A stretch of 64,000 nt of DNA, taken from Alphaproteobacteria bacterium. Lineage in GTDB: Bacteria; Pseudomonadota; Alphaproteobacteria; Micropepsales; Micropepsaceae. The notes beneath the pieces are model-generated. The model worked only from the letters and a program-made list of their open reading frames with translations, did not search any database and had not been told where the DNA came from. Where the stretch lies: positions 44,937-108,936 of the forward strand of contig CANIAL010000007.1 in the NCBI GenBank assembly GCA_947465395.1. The letters are read 5' to 3'. This document shows positions 8,954-17,625 of the stretch, in pieces; position 1 is the stretch's first letter; each line of letters opens with the position of its first letter. The position numbers were made by a program, and so were the translations under genes.

Positions 8954-10743
8954 CAGCCATTCTCCGCTTCGGACAGATTGTGGCTGTAAAGCCGGGCATA
9001 CAGCCCGTCCATGGCCAGCAATTCGCTGTGGGTTCCGGCTTCTGCAATGCGCCCGCCATCCAGCACGAAAATGCGGTCTGCATCGCGCACGGTGGACAGG
9101 CGATGGGCGATCACGATGGTGGTACGGTCATGCATCAAGCGGGACAAGGCATCCTGCACCTGGCGTTCGCTTTCGCTGTCCAGGGCGCTGGTGGCTTCGT
9201 CCAGCAGCAAGATGGGCGCGTTGCGCAGCATGGCGCGGGCGATGGCAATGCGCTGGCGCTGGCCGCCCGAAAGCTTCAGCCCGCCTTCGCCGATGCGCGT
9301 GTCATAACCCTTTGGCAAAGCCATGATGAAATCATGGGCGGCGGCGTCGGTTGCGGCGCGTTCGATTTCCGCCTGGCTGGCGCCGGGGCGGCCCAGGGCG
9401 ATATTCTCCGCCACGCTTTCGTCGAACAGGATGGATTCCTGGGTCACCAGCGCGATATTGGCGCGCAAGGAGCTGCGGGTGACATCGCGGATATCGGCGC
9501 CATCAATGGTGATGGACCCGGAATCCAGGTCATAAAAACGCAGCAGCAGGCTGAAGATTGTGGTTTTTCCTGCGCCAGACGGACCCACCAGCGCGATCTT
9601 GCTGCCGGGCGTGATGGACAGATCAATGCCGTCCAGCGCTGCATCCCCGCCGGGAGCATAGGAAAACACGGCCTTGTGGAATGCCACAGCGCCGCCTTTG
9701 GGCGCGCGGTCGACTTGCAAGGTGGCGGCGTCTGGCTTGTCGGTGATGCGGGGCCGCGCATCCATCATGGCGAAGCTGCGGCTGGCGGCGGCGATGCCGG
9801 CGGAGGCCGCGGGCCAGAGCTGGCTGAGGTTTCGCACCGGCTGCTGCGCCAGCAGCATCGCGCCTACGAAGGAAAAGAATGTCGCCAGGCTGAGCTGCCC
9901 TTCGGCGGATTGATACCCCGCGTAGAATAGCGTGGCGGCGATCACCAGCCCGGCAAAGACGTCGGTGGAGGGGGCGGAGGCCGCGCGCACACGCGCCACG
10001 CGTATGAGTGTCGCCAGCCGCGCGCCGATCTGAGCATGGGCGCGTGTCGACGCGTGACTTTCCAGCCCATAAGCCTTGATGATGCGCCGTCCATCCAGGG
10101 TTTCGGACAAAAGCGTGGAAAGATTGCCCGTCTCGGTCATGCCGCGCGAGGCGGCGCGGCGCATGGAGCCGCCCAGCTTCTGCATCACCCAGGCGACAGC
10201 GGGCAGCACAAGAATCGACAGGATCGCCAACTGCCAGTCGCGGTAGAACATCACCGCGGCATAAAAAAACAGCTGCACCAGTTCTAGCGCGATGGCGGCC
10301 ACGCCCTGGGTGATGGCATCACGCATCAAGGTGGCGTCATAGAGAAAGCTGGAAACAAATTGCCCGGAATGCACGGCGTTCAGCGCGGCCAAATCCTGGC
10401 GCACCAGCCGGTCGAACATGTCGCGCTGGACACCAGCCACGGCGCGCTCGCCAACGCTGTCCATCAGCGACTTGCCTGCGAAGAATGTCACGGCCCGCAC
10501 CAGCATGATGCCCAGCGCGGCCAGCGCGATGGGCGCCAGCAAGTCGCGGCGATGTTCGACAAAGATCAGCCGCAGCGCCGGTTCCAGCCCCAGCGGGATC
10601 AGCGCCGAGGCCGCCGATGTCAGCAGCATGAAGATCACGGCGGCGGCCAGGATCGGCCCCTGCGCCCGCACATAATCGCGGAGCAGGCGGCGGATCACCG
10701 CACCAGTTCCCGGCTCAGGGTTTGTCGTTGCGGAAAGCGCCAT
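8953..10743 (-). CDS. ABC transporter, MsbA-like lipid A flippase
   Basis: This is a half-size exporter with the permease and ATPase fused, about 596 residues, close to E. coli MsbA (582). Six membrane segments occupy roughly residues 30-300. The ATPase has Walker A GPSGAGKTT, signature LSGGQRQRIA, Walker B ILLLDEATSALD and switch His in IAHRLS. I chose ATG 10743 (MALSATT). An in-frame ATG at 10788 would add 15 residues but lacks a ribosome-binding site. Its position directly before waaA-lpxK-lpxL supports lipid A or lipooligosaccharide flipping; other lipid substrates cannot be excluded. Confidence 0.9.
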   Translation of the reverse strand: MALSATTNPEPGTGAVIRRLLRDYVRAQGPILAAAVIFMLLTSAASALIPLGLEPALRLIFVEHRRDLLAPIALAALGIMLVRAVTFFAGKSLMDSVGERAVAGVQRDMFDRLVRQDLAALNAVHSGQFVSSFLYDATLMRDAITQGVAAIALELVQLFFYAAVMFYRDWQLAILSILVLPAVAWVMQKLGGSMRRAASRGMTETGNLSTLLSETLDGRRIIKAYGLESHASTRAHAQIGARLATLIRVARVRAASAPSTDVFAGLVIAATLFYAGYQSAEGQLSLATFFSFVGAMLLAQQPVRNLSQLWPAASAGIAAASRSFAMMDARPRITDKPDAATLQVDRAPKGGAVAFHKAVFSYAPGGDAALDGIDLSITPGSKIALVGPSGAGKTTIFSLLLRFYDLDSGSITIDGADIRDVTRSSLRANIALVTQESILFDESVAENIALGRPGASQAEIERAATDAAAHDFIMALPKGYDTRIGEGGLKLSGGQRQRIAIARAMLRNAPILLLDEATSALDSESERQVQDALSRLMHDRTTIVIAHRLSTVRDADRIFVLDGGRIAEAGTHSELLAMDGLYARLYSHNLSEAENG

Positions 10744-10809
10744 GCCGCGCCCGTTTAGCATGGGGGCGGCGGGGCTGTAAGACCCCATAAGCCATTGAAT
10801 AAAAATCCT

Positions 10810-11052
10810 TTACGGCTGGGCTGCGGCGTCCGGCTCGATCAGGCGGTGGATATGCACCACGAAATAGCGCATCTGGGCATTGTCCACCGTGCCCTGCGCC
10901 TTGGCCAGCCAGGCCTGACGGGCGGCGGCGAAGTTGGGATAGATGCCCACCACGTCCAGCTTGGACAGGTCCTTGAATTCCACCGTGCCGGGGGATGTCA
11001 GTTCGCCGCCGAATACCAGGTGCAGCAGTTGGCGCGATTCGGTGGTGGTCAT
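10810..11052 (-). CDS. DUF4170 domain protein
   Basis: This is an 80-residue protein starting at ATG 11052 (MTTTESRQLLHLVFGGEL). It matches the DUF4170 family, small alphaproteobacterial proteins encoded between cysQ and lipid A genes. The core LVFGGELTSPGTVEFKDL and the segment YPNFAAARQAWLAKAQGTVDNA are family-like. There is no signal or membrane segment. The function is unknown; the conserved neighbourhood suggests a link to envelope lipid assembly, which is inference only. Confidence 0.8.
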   Translation of the reverse strand: MTTTESRQLLHLVFGGELTSPGTVEFKDLSKLDVVGIYPNFAAARQAWLAKAQGTVDNAQMRYFVVHIHRLIEPDAAAQP

Positions 11053-11103
11053 GGGTAAGCCTGAAGGTTTGCGGGGCCTCCTTAACGGCAAACCGCGCCG
11101 GGG

Positions 11104-11910
11104 TTAAGCCCCTTTTTTCGCCAGCTTTGGCAAATGTTCCAGGATGGCGGCATTCAGCGCGGGCGCCGCCGCGATGCTGGCGCCCTGGGTGGCGGGGGCC
11201 AGGTTATAGACGGGCCGTGCGCCGTCCGCGCCGCACAGGATGCCGCCCGCCTCGGCCAGGATGATGTCCGCCGCCGCAAGGTCCCAGTCGCGCTTGACGG
11301 TCAGGCTGACCATGGCGTCGAAACGCCCCGCCGCCACCAGCGCCAGGCGATAGGCGATGGAGCTGAAATTTTCGATCGTCATGGCCGGCCAATGATTGGC
11401 GGGATCTTCAAACAACGCCTTCTGGCCCAGCATGCGGCAACCCGCCAGTATGGCGTGGGTGCCGACATGGATAGGCGCGCCGTTCAGATGCGCGCCGCCG
11501 CCGAGATGGGCCGTGAAACATTCATCGGTGGCGGGATTGAAGACCACGCCCGCCAGCGGGCGGCCGGATTCCACCAACGCGATGCAGATGGTGAAGTGCG
11601 GGCGGTTTTTCAGGAAGGCCATGGTGCCGTCAATCGGGTCCACGATGAACAGCCGCGATGATTGCAGGCGCGCCGGATCGTCCACGCTTTCTTCCGACAG
11701 CCAGCCATGGTCCGGCCGCGCCGCACGCAGACTGGTTTTGAGAAAAGCGTCTATGGCCAGGTCGGCTTCGGTGACGGGGCTGCCGCCCGACTTGCTCCAG
11801 CTTTTGTAATCGCCGCCGAAAAATTTCAGGGCGATCTTGCCCGCTTCGCGCGCTTTTTCTTCCAGCAGCGCCAGTTCGGATTTCAGCGCCTGTGCCTCAG
11901 GCCCCGGCAA
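11104..11910 (-). CDS. cysQ: 3'(2'),5'-bisphosphate nucleotidase CysQ / inositol monophosphatase family
   Basis: This Mg-dependent phosphatase probably hydrolyses 3'-phosphoadenosine 5'-phosphate from sulfate assimilation. The 268 residues contain the metal-binding motifs GWLSEES (69-75), VDPIDGT and WDLAAADIILAEAGG, the full inositol-phosphatase signature. No ATG lies near the start: the first available codon is TTG 11910, 14 bases inside the end of pmbA. That indicates coupled translation. Substrate choice (PAP versus inositol phosphate) rests on the pmbA-cysQ-DUF4170 order, which is common in alphaproteobacteria. Confidence 0.85.
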   Translation of the reverse strand: MPGPEAQALKSELALLEEKAREAGKIALKFFGGDYKSWSKSGGSPVTEADLAIDAFLKTSLRAARPDHGWLSEESVDDPARLQSSRLFIVDPIDGTMAFLKNRPHFTICIALVESGRPLAGVVFNPATDECFTAHLGGGAHLNGAPIHVGTHAILAGCRMLGQKALFEDPANHWPAMTIENFSSIAYRLALVAAGRFDAMVSLTVKRDWDLAAADIILAEAGGILCGADGARPVYNLAPATQGASIAAAPALNAAILEHLPKLAKKGA

Positions 11911-13234
11911 TCGTCATGCCCTCGATGCGGATGGTGGGGGCGTTGGTGCCATAGCGGAAGACCAGATCGCTGGCGGGGGTCAGGTTCAGGAACATGTCTT
12001 TCAGGTTGCCCGCGATGGTGACTTCCGAAACAGCGAAGGCGATCTGGCCATTTTCGATCCAGAAACCGGCGGCACCGCGGCTGTAATCGCCGGTGACGCC
12101 ATTGACGCCCATGCCCATCAGTTCGGTGACGTAAAAGCCTTGGCGGATATCGGCGATCAGCTCTTCCGGCGAAAGCGCGCCCGGCTCCATATAGAGATTG
12201 GTGGCGGAAGGATGCGGCGGCCCGCCGGTGCCGCGCGCGGCATGGCCCGTTGTTTCAACGCCCAACTGCCGGGCGCTGGCGCAATCCAGCAGCCAGGTGG
12301 TGAGGCGGCCCTTGTCTATCAGGGCGCGGCGCTGGTTGGCGACGCCTTCACCATCGAACGGCTTGGAACGCTGGCCGCGCAGACGATGCGGATCATCCAT
12401 CACCGTGATGCCGGGGCCGAACACGGGCTGGCCCATGCGGTCTTTCAGGAAGCTGACGCCGCGCGCGATGGCCGCGCCCGAGATGGCGCCCGCGAAATGG
12501 CCCAGCAGGCCTGCGGATTCGCGGGTGTCGAAAATCACCGGCACGCTTTGGGATTTCACCTTGCGGGGATTGAGGCGCTTGACGGCCCGTTCGCCCGCGC
12601 TGGTGCCGATCTCGGCGGCGCTTTTCAAATCGCTGGCATGGCGGGCGGAGGCCTGGTCGTAATCGCGTTCCATGCCGGTGCCTTCACCGGCCAGCACCGC
12701 CACGCCGATGCCATGGCTGGTGCCGGCATAGCGGCCATAGAAACCTTCGCTGGTGGCGAGCGCCACCGCGGCGCGGGAAAAGGATGCACCGCCGCCTTCG
12801 GAATTGGTGACGCCGGGAACGGCCAGGGCCGCGGCTTCGCAGTCGCGCGCGCGGTCAACCAATGTTTCCGGCGCGGGTTCGGTTTTGTCTTCGAGATCAA
12901 GCGCGGGAATGGCTTTTGCCAGGCGGTCTTTCGGCGCCAGGCCCGCATATTTGTCTTCCGGGGCCAGCCGCGCCATGGCCAGCGCCCGGCCGGGCAAACC
13001 GTCAAGCGCATCGTTGCTGAAATCGCAGGAGGAGACGAAGGCCACCCGGTTGCCCACGAAAACCCGCAGGCCCAGATCGGCGCTTTCACTGCGCTCCACA
13101 TCTTCCAGCTTGCCCAAACGATAGGAAACACTGGCCGAGACATTTTCCACGAACAGGGCATCGGCGGCGTCGGCGCCCGTCTTCATGGCGCCGTCTATCG
13201 CCGCCTGCAGGATTTTCTCGGGATCATGGGCCAT
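11897..13234 (-). CDS. pmbA: TldD/PmbA family metallopeptidase, PmbA type
   Basis: PmbA (TldE) forms a complex with TldD that degrades unfolded peptides and processes leader peptides such as that of microcin B17. The protein has 445 residues from ATG 13234. As expected for PmbA it lacks the HExxxH metal site found in TldD; that partner is encoded at 31600-33024. Family blocks include VIFDTRESAGLLGHFAGAISG and the C-terminal GDYSRGAAGFWIENG. The gene follows the aspartyl protease array by 47 bases and overlaps cysQ by 14. Confidence 0.93.
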   Translation of the reverse strand: MAHDPEKILQAAIDGAMKTGADAADALFVENVSASVSYRLGKLEDVERSESADLGLRVFVGNRVAFVSSCDFSNDALDGLPGRALAMARLAPEDKYAGLAPKDRLAKAIPALDLEDKTEPAPETLVDRARDCEAAALAVPGVTNSEGGGASFSRAAVALATSEGFYGRYAGTSHGIGVAVLAGEGTGMERDYDQASARHASDLKSAAEIGTSAGERAVKRLNPRKVKSQSVPVIFDTRESAGLLGHFAGAISGAAIARGVSFLKDRMGQPVFGPGITVMDDPHRLRGQRSKPFDGEGVANQRRALIDKGRLTTWLLDCASARQLGVETTGHAARGTGGPPHPSATNLYMEPGALSPEELIADIRQGFYVTELMGMGVNGVTGDYSRGAAGFWIENGQIAFAVSEVTIAGNLKDMFLNLTPASDLVFRYGTNAPTIRIEGMTIAGA

Positions 13235-13281
13235 GGCGTTTCGATGCCGCAAAGACAGGGCGCGGTCAAGCTTTCGGGGTG

Positions 13282-14325
13282 CTATTGCGTGCTGGAAGTG
13301 GTCCCGGAATCGGCTTTTGCGTCCTTGTCCTTGTAGGCGAAAAGGGCAGAGTGGCCGCGCACCGCCTCGCTGACATAAAGCTTGTTCTCCGCCCGCGCCA
13401 GATAGACATGCAGATGGCGCAGCACATCCATGCCGATCACGATATCGGGCAGGGTCAGCGTGGATTCGCGCGTGACGAAGCGGCCCGGATCGCGCGAATG
13501 CATCTGGTCGGGAAGCACCAGGACCTTGAGGTTGCCCACCTCGACCCCTTCAAAGGTCAGGTTGGGAAATTTGTGGCTATAGACTTTCAGGCCGGGCGCG
13601 CCCTGCAAATCGTCCAGGCGCGGCATCTCCGGCGAGTCAGGGGTAAGGCCGAAAAGATTGCGCGCCACGTTCATGTTCATGCTGGTCTGCTGCGCGCCCG
13701 TGTCCAGCACCGCCTTCAGGGGGTGGCCATCCACCATCACATCCATGCTGATATGGCCGCGGTCCAGTCTTACCGGCACCACCGCGATATTGTCCGCCGG
13801 CCAATAGACCACCCGGCCATCGCAATGGTCGGGTGCGAAAGCCGTCAGCCGCGCCGCGCCGAAATCCATGTCGATATCGGCATTGGCGAACATGTCGGTG
13901 GCCAGCACGCCGTCATAGGCGGGGATGCGGCCCAGCGTGGGATTGGGCGCCACCTGCAAGGCCACGCGGTGCCTGTCCTGCGCGCCAAGGGTGAAATTAT
14001 CGGCAGTGACGCGCGTGCTGGAGATATTGCCCGCCACGTCAAACAGGCGCGTGCGGCTGTATTCCTGGTGCAGGCGCAATTCCTGGGCGGTGTCGCGGCT
14101 GATCTGGCTGACCTGGCCGCCGGTATCCAGCAACAGGGACTTGGTCTGGCCTTCGATCTTCACCGGCACGAACATTTCGCTGCGCGCCGCCGTGGTCTGC
14201 ATCTGCACGGAATTGAGGATACGCAAGGGGCCGCAGGCCGGCGCATCCGCCGGTGTTTCGGCGCGTGCCGATGACAGCATCGCGGCAAGGAAGGCGGGCG
14301 CCAACCCGATAAGGGATTTTTTCAT
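13282..14325 (-). CDS. Secreted two-domain retropepsin-like aspartyl protease (array copy 4, most 3')
   Basis: This is a 347-residue protein with a Sec signal peptide (MKKSLIGLAPAFLAAMLSSARA). Two retropepsin-like half-domains are fused in one chain, each with its own active-site triad: LLLDTGG (Asp67) and AVLDTGA (Asp208). Each half ends in the hydrophobic psi-loop typical of the fold (YDGVLATDMF and LPDIVIGMDVL). Cys31 and Cys168 are conserved in all array copies and could form a disulfide. Both Asp residues are present, so it could form an intramolecular active site. It is the most divergent copy at its C-terminus, lacking the PAGTGESVLFK tail. Periplasmic location is inferred; the substrate is unknown. 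Confidence 0.85.
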   Translation of the reverse strand: MKKSLIGLAPAFLAAMLSSARAETPADAPACGPLRILNSVQMQTTAARSEMFVPVKIEGQTKSLLLDTGGQVSQISRDTAQELRLHQEYSRTRLFDVAGNISSTRVTADNFTLGAQDRHRVALQVAPNPTLGRIPAYDGVLATDMFANADIDMDFGAARLTAFAPDHCDGRVVYWPADNIAVVPVRLDRGHISMDVMVDGHPLKAVLDTGAQQTSMNMNVARNLFGLTPDSPEMPRLDDLQGAPGLKVYSHKFPNLTFEGVEVGNLKVLVLPDQMHSRDPGRFVTRESTLTLPDIVIGMDVLRHLHVYLARAENKLYVSEAVRGHSALFAYKDKDAKADSGTTSSTQ

Positions 14326-14367
14326 GCCACCAGAATAGCGCGGGGTCGCACGCTCCGCAAAGATCAC

Positions 14368-15408
14368 CTATTTGGCGGGTTCCGCATTCTTGAACAGCAC
14401 GGATTCGCCGGTTCCGGCGGGGGTGACATAGAGCTTGCCTTCGTTGAAGGCCACATACATGTGCAGGCGGCTGAGAACATCCATGCCGATCACCAGGTCC
14501 GGCATGGACCCCTTGGTGGTGGCGTGGCTGCCCAGCCGCATCTGGTCTGCTTCGGGGTCCGCCACCAGCTTGTTATTCTGGAGCAGGACGTTCAGATTCT
14601 TAACCGCCACGCCCGCAAAACCCAGCGATGCGAAAACATGGCTGAAGACCTGTTGGCCCTTGGAATCGCGCAAGCCCTCCACGGGAACCATGTCCTTGCC
14701 TTCGCGCACGCCGAAGCGGGATTCACCGATGCCGCGCCGCATGGTGGTGCGCGATGCGCCCGTATCAATCACCGCGTCAATGCTGCGCCCGTCAATGGTC
14801 ACCGGCACGATGATCTGGTCGTCCACCCGCTCCATGGCCACGACAGCGACGCTGTCATGCGGCCAATAGACCACCTGGGCGGGACAATGAAACGAATCGA
14901 AATAGTTGAGGCGATGGGCGCCGAAGTCCATGTCCAGGTCATAGAGCTTGAACAAATCCATCCCCAGATAGCCGTCATAGGGCTTGGCCTTGCCCAGCTC
15001 GGGATCGGCGGCGATCTGGAACTGGATTCCCGACCCGTTGACCGAACCCATGCCGAAGCTGGTGGTGGAAACGCGCACGCGGGCGGCATCCGTCTTGACG
15101 GCGCCGCGCACATCCACGGCGCGGAGCTGGTTGAAATCAACTTTCTCGAATTCCGGGAGCTGTAATTCCCTGACCGTGGCTGCGGAAACCTGGCCCACCG
15201 GCGTGCCGGTTGAAACCAGCAGTTTCCTGGCGGCGCCATTGATGGTCACCGGCACCATCATGGTGTTTTCGCCCGGCACCGGCAGCAGGTTGACGCTGTT
15301 GAGGATATGCAACGGCGCGCAGCTTGGCGTTTGCGCCTGCGCTGCGCCGGACAGCATGCTAGCCATGGTGCCGGCCATCACGGCCAGCCAACAAGCGGAG
15401 TTTTTCAT
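14368..15408 (-). CDS. Aspartyl protease family protein with degenerate first active site (array copy 3)
   Basis: This 346-residue paralog has the signal peptide MKNSACWLAVMAGTMASMLSGAAQA and the same two-domain layout as its neighbours. The first triad reads STG (Ser66) instead of DTG, while the second is intact (VIDTGAS, Asp215). Retropepsins need two aspartates, so this copy is probably inactive or works only as a partner. The rest is well conserved, including PYDGYLGMDLF, the Cys30/Cys175 pair and the tail TPAGTGESVLFKNAEP. A good ribosome-binding site (GGGGAGG) lies 6 bases before ATG 15408. The maintained frame argues against simple decay. Confidence 0.85.
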   Translation of the reverse strand: MKNSACWLAVMAGTMASMLSGAAQAQTPSCAPLHILNSVNLLPVPGENTMMVPVTINGAARKLLVSTGTPVGQVSAATVRELQLPEFEKVDFNQLRAVDVRGAVKTDAARVRVSTTSFGMGSVNGSGIQFQIAADPELGKAKPYDGYLGMDLFKLYDLDMDFGAHRLNYFDSFHCPAQVVYWPHDSVAVVAMERVDDQIIVPVTIDGRSIDAVIDTGASRTTMRRGIGESRFGVREGKDMVPVEGLRDSKGQQVFSHVFASLGFAGVAVKNLNVLLQNNKLVADPEADQMRLGSHATTKGSMPDLVIGMDVLSRLHMYVAFNEGKLYVTPAGTGESVLFKNAEPAK

Positions 15409-15458
15409 TTCAGCCTCCCCAGACCCTTGATCAGTCTAGCACAGGCAGGGGCAGTGGT

Positions 15459-16472
15459 TCAGGGGGCAGGGGCCGGCGCGGCAGTCTTGAAAAGCACGGA
15501 TTCCCCGGTCCCGGCGGGGGTGATGTAGAGCTTCTTTTCACCGTAAGCGACATAGATGTGCAGCTTCTTCAGCACGTTCATCCCGATGATCAGGGAATCG
15601 CTCGCCCGGCTATAGGGATCCTGAGTTGCGCCCCTGATGCTGTTGGTCGCCAGCCGTGCGCCCATGCGGTCTGCCACGACTGTGATTTTGGGATTCGCGA
15701 CGGTCAGGCCTTCAATGGTTATGCTGCTGAAGGCGTGGCTGTAACTGTTCAGCTTGTTCTCTTTCGTCAACGCCTCGTCCAGTGGCGCGTCCGGCGAACC
15801 GGGCGCGATGGCAAAGGATTTCTGGAACTAGGTGGCGCTCATAAGCGTGTCGGTGGAGCCGGTATCAATCATGGCCAACATCTGGTGGCCATCCACCAAG
15901 ACCGGGAAATTGATGTGACTGCTCCGGTCCGTAAAGGGAATGATGGCCAAAGGGCGTTCGGCCCAATAGGCGACCTTGCCTTCGCAATGATCCTGGGAAA
16001 AATAATTCAGGCGTGATGCGCCGAAATCAAAATCCACGTCATATTGAAGAAACAGATCGCGGGCCAGAATTCCGTCAAGGCCATCGTCCGTCATCTGCGC
16101 CGATGGCGATACCTGCAGGATAACGTCCTTGCCGCCCTGAATGCCCATCACGAATGTCTTGGCGGTGACCTTGGTGTCGGAATCATTGCCGTACATGTCG
16201 AACAGTTGCCAGCGACTGGCTTCTTCCTTCATGCCCAGCGACTTTGCGGCAGCTCGGGAAATCTGCGAAATGCCACCGCCCGTATCCAGAAGAAATTTCT
16301 GCGGCTTGTCGTTGACAGTGACGGGAACAAGGTAGCGCGTGCCATCCTTGTTGGCTTCCATCTTTATGGTGTTGAGAATTTGCAGCGGCTTGCAGTCGGC
16401 GGCGTGTGCGGCCTGGCCGGTGATCGCAAAGAGCATTGCCCCCAGGCATGAAATCCAATGTATTTTTTTCAT
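15459..16472 (-). pseudogene. Aspartyl protease family gene broken by an in-frame amber stop (array copy 2)
   Basis: Read from ATG 16472, the frame encodes a signal peptide (MKKIHWISCLGAMLFAITGQAAHA) and both DTG triads (LLDTGGG, Asp63; MIDTGST, Asp203). It meets TAG at 15828-15830, codon 215. The same frame then continues without a shift through 122 more codons that match the second half of the paralogs (KLNSYSHAF, SLIIGMNVLKKLHIY, TPAGTGESVLFK). The neighbouring copy has GAG (Glu) at the equivalent position, so one base change explains the stop. A 214-residue product ending just after the second triad may still be made. The start has a GGGGGAACG ribosome-binding site like that of copy 1. 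Confidence 0.85.
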
Positions 16473-16500
16473 CGTTCCCCCAATGTTTATTGTCCACCCG

Positions 16501-17517
16501 TCAATTCGCGGGCGGTGTTGGCGCGGCGTTCTTGAACAGCACGGATTCCCCGGTCCCGGCGGGGGAGATATAAAGTTTCTTTTCGCCATAGGCGATGTAG
16601 ACGTGCAATTGCTTCAGAACTTTCACGCCCAGGATCACGGGCGGCAATTTTGGATGGGGGTCATCCATCAGCATGGTGTGAATGCTGGTGCTGGGCGCAC
16701 GCTGCGACGAAACGCGGTCATTCACGATGTTGATATTGGGATTGGCGATTGTCACGCCTTCAATGGCCAGGTTGCCGAAGCTGTGGGAGTAATATTTCAG
16801 ATCACTGTCGCTCTGCGATTCGCGCAGCAAGGGGGCTTCGGGTGATCCCGCCTTGACGCCAAACACCCGGTCCAGCTCATCGGCATTCATCAGCGTGTCG
16901 GCGCCGGTATCGATGATGGCCGGCAAGTCCTTGCCGTCGATGGTGACGGGTATGTTGATATGGTAACCCGTGACCGTGAAAGGCACGACCGCGATGGGCC
17001 GCTCGGTCCAGTACACCACCTTGCCGTCGCAATGATCCTGGGAAAAGTAATTCAGGCGCATGGCGCCGAAATCCATGTCCACATCGAATTTGCGGAACAT
17101 GTCCCCGGCCAGGATGCCGTCCACGCCTTCGCGGGGAAGGTCTGACGCGATTGCCACCTGAAGATCGAGATTTTTTCCCTGCATGACCCCCATTTCAAAA
17201 GTCTTTGCGATGACCTTGGTCTGGGACTTGTTGCCATGCACGTCGATGATATGGATGTTGCTTCCCCGCTCCGTCATGCCCATGGCGCTGGCGGCTTCAC
17301 GGGTAATTTCTGTGACCACCCCGCCCGTGTCCAGCAGGAATTTCAGCGGCTTGCCATCAATGGTGACCGGCACGATATAGCGTGCGCCGTTGCCGATGCT
17401 TTCTATCTTGACGCTGTTGATGATCGCCAGCGGCTTGCAATCGGCCGCGTGTGCCGCGCCCGCCAATGTCAGAAAAACGGATGCAACACACATGAATATG
17501 CGTGCGGTTGTTCGCAT
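16501..17517 (-). CDS. Secreted two-domain retropepsin-like aspartyl protease (array copy 1, most 5')
   Basis: This is a 338-residue protein from ATG 17517, which has a GGGGGTAG ribosome-binding site; an upstream in-frame ATG at 17556 lacks one and would spoil the signal peptide. The signal is MRTTARIFMCVASVFLTLAGAAHA. Both triads are intact: LLDTGGV (Asp63) and IIDTGAD (Asp203). Cys27 and Cys163 match the conserved pair. The C-terminal tail SPAGTGESVLFKNAAP is nearly identical to copies 2 and 3. It is the first gene of the array and likely heads a transcript running into pmbA. Function unknown; a periplasmic protease is inferred. Confidence 0.85.
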   Translation of the reverse strand: MRTTARIFMCVASVFLTLAGAAHAADCKPLAIINSVKIESIGNGARYIVPVTIDGKPLKFLLDTGGVVTEITREAASAMGMTERGSNIHIIDVHGNKSQTKVIAKTFEMGVMQGKNLDLQVAIASDLPREGVDGILAGDMFRKFDVDMDFGAMRLNYFSQDHCDGKVVYWTERPIAVVPFTVTGYHINIPVTIDGKDLPAIIDTGADTLMNADELDRVFGVKAGSPEAPLLRESQSDSDLKYYSHSFGNLAIEGVTIANPNINIVNDRVSSQRAPSTSIHTMLMDDPHPKLPPVILGVKVLKQLHVYIAYGEKKLYISPAGTGESVLFKNAAPTPPAN

Positions 17518-17625
17518 CGCTACCCCCAAGCCCTGTCCCCGGCGCAAGTGGGCCATAAAATGCGCTGTAAAATCAAACGCGATTGATTTTAAAGGCCTAT
17601 TTCCAGCCGCGCGCGGACGCGCGCA

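Noticed and set aside
11053..11103. Frame extension of DUF4170 to 11091
   Set aside because: The added residues MPLRRPRKPSGLP are basic and not family-like; ATG 11052 matches the family N-terminus.
15828..15830. Amber codon in the protease copy as pyrrolysine or selenocysteine-like recoding
   Set aside because: No recoding element is visible, the paralogs have Glu here, and amber recoding with pyrrolysine is not expected in this group. A nonsense mutation is simpler.
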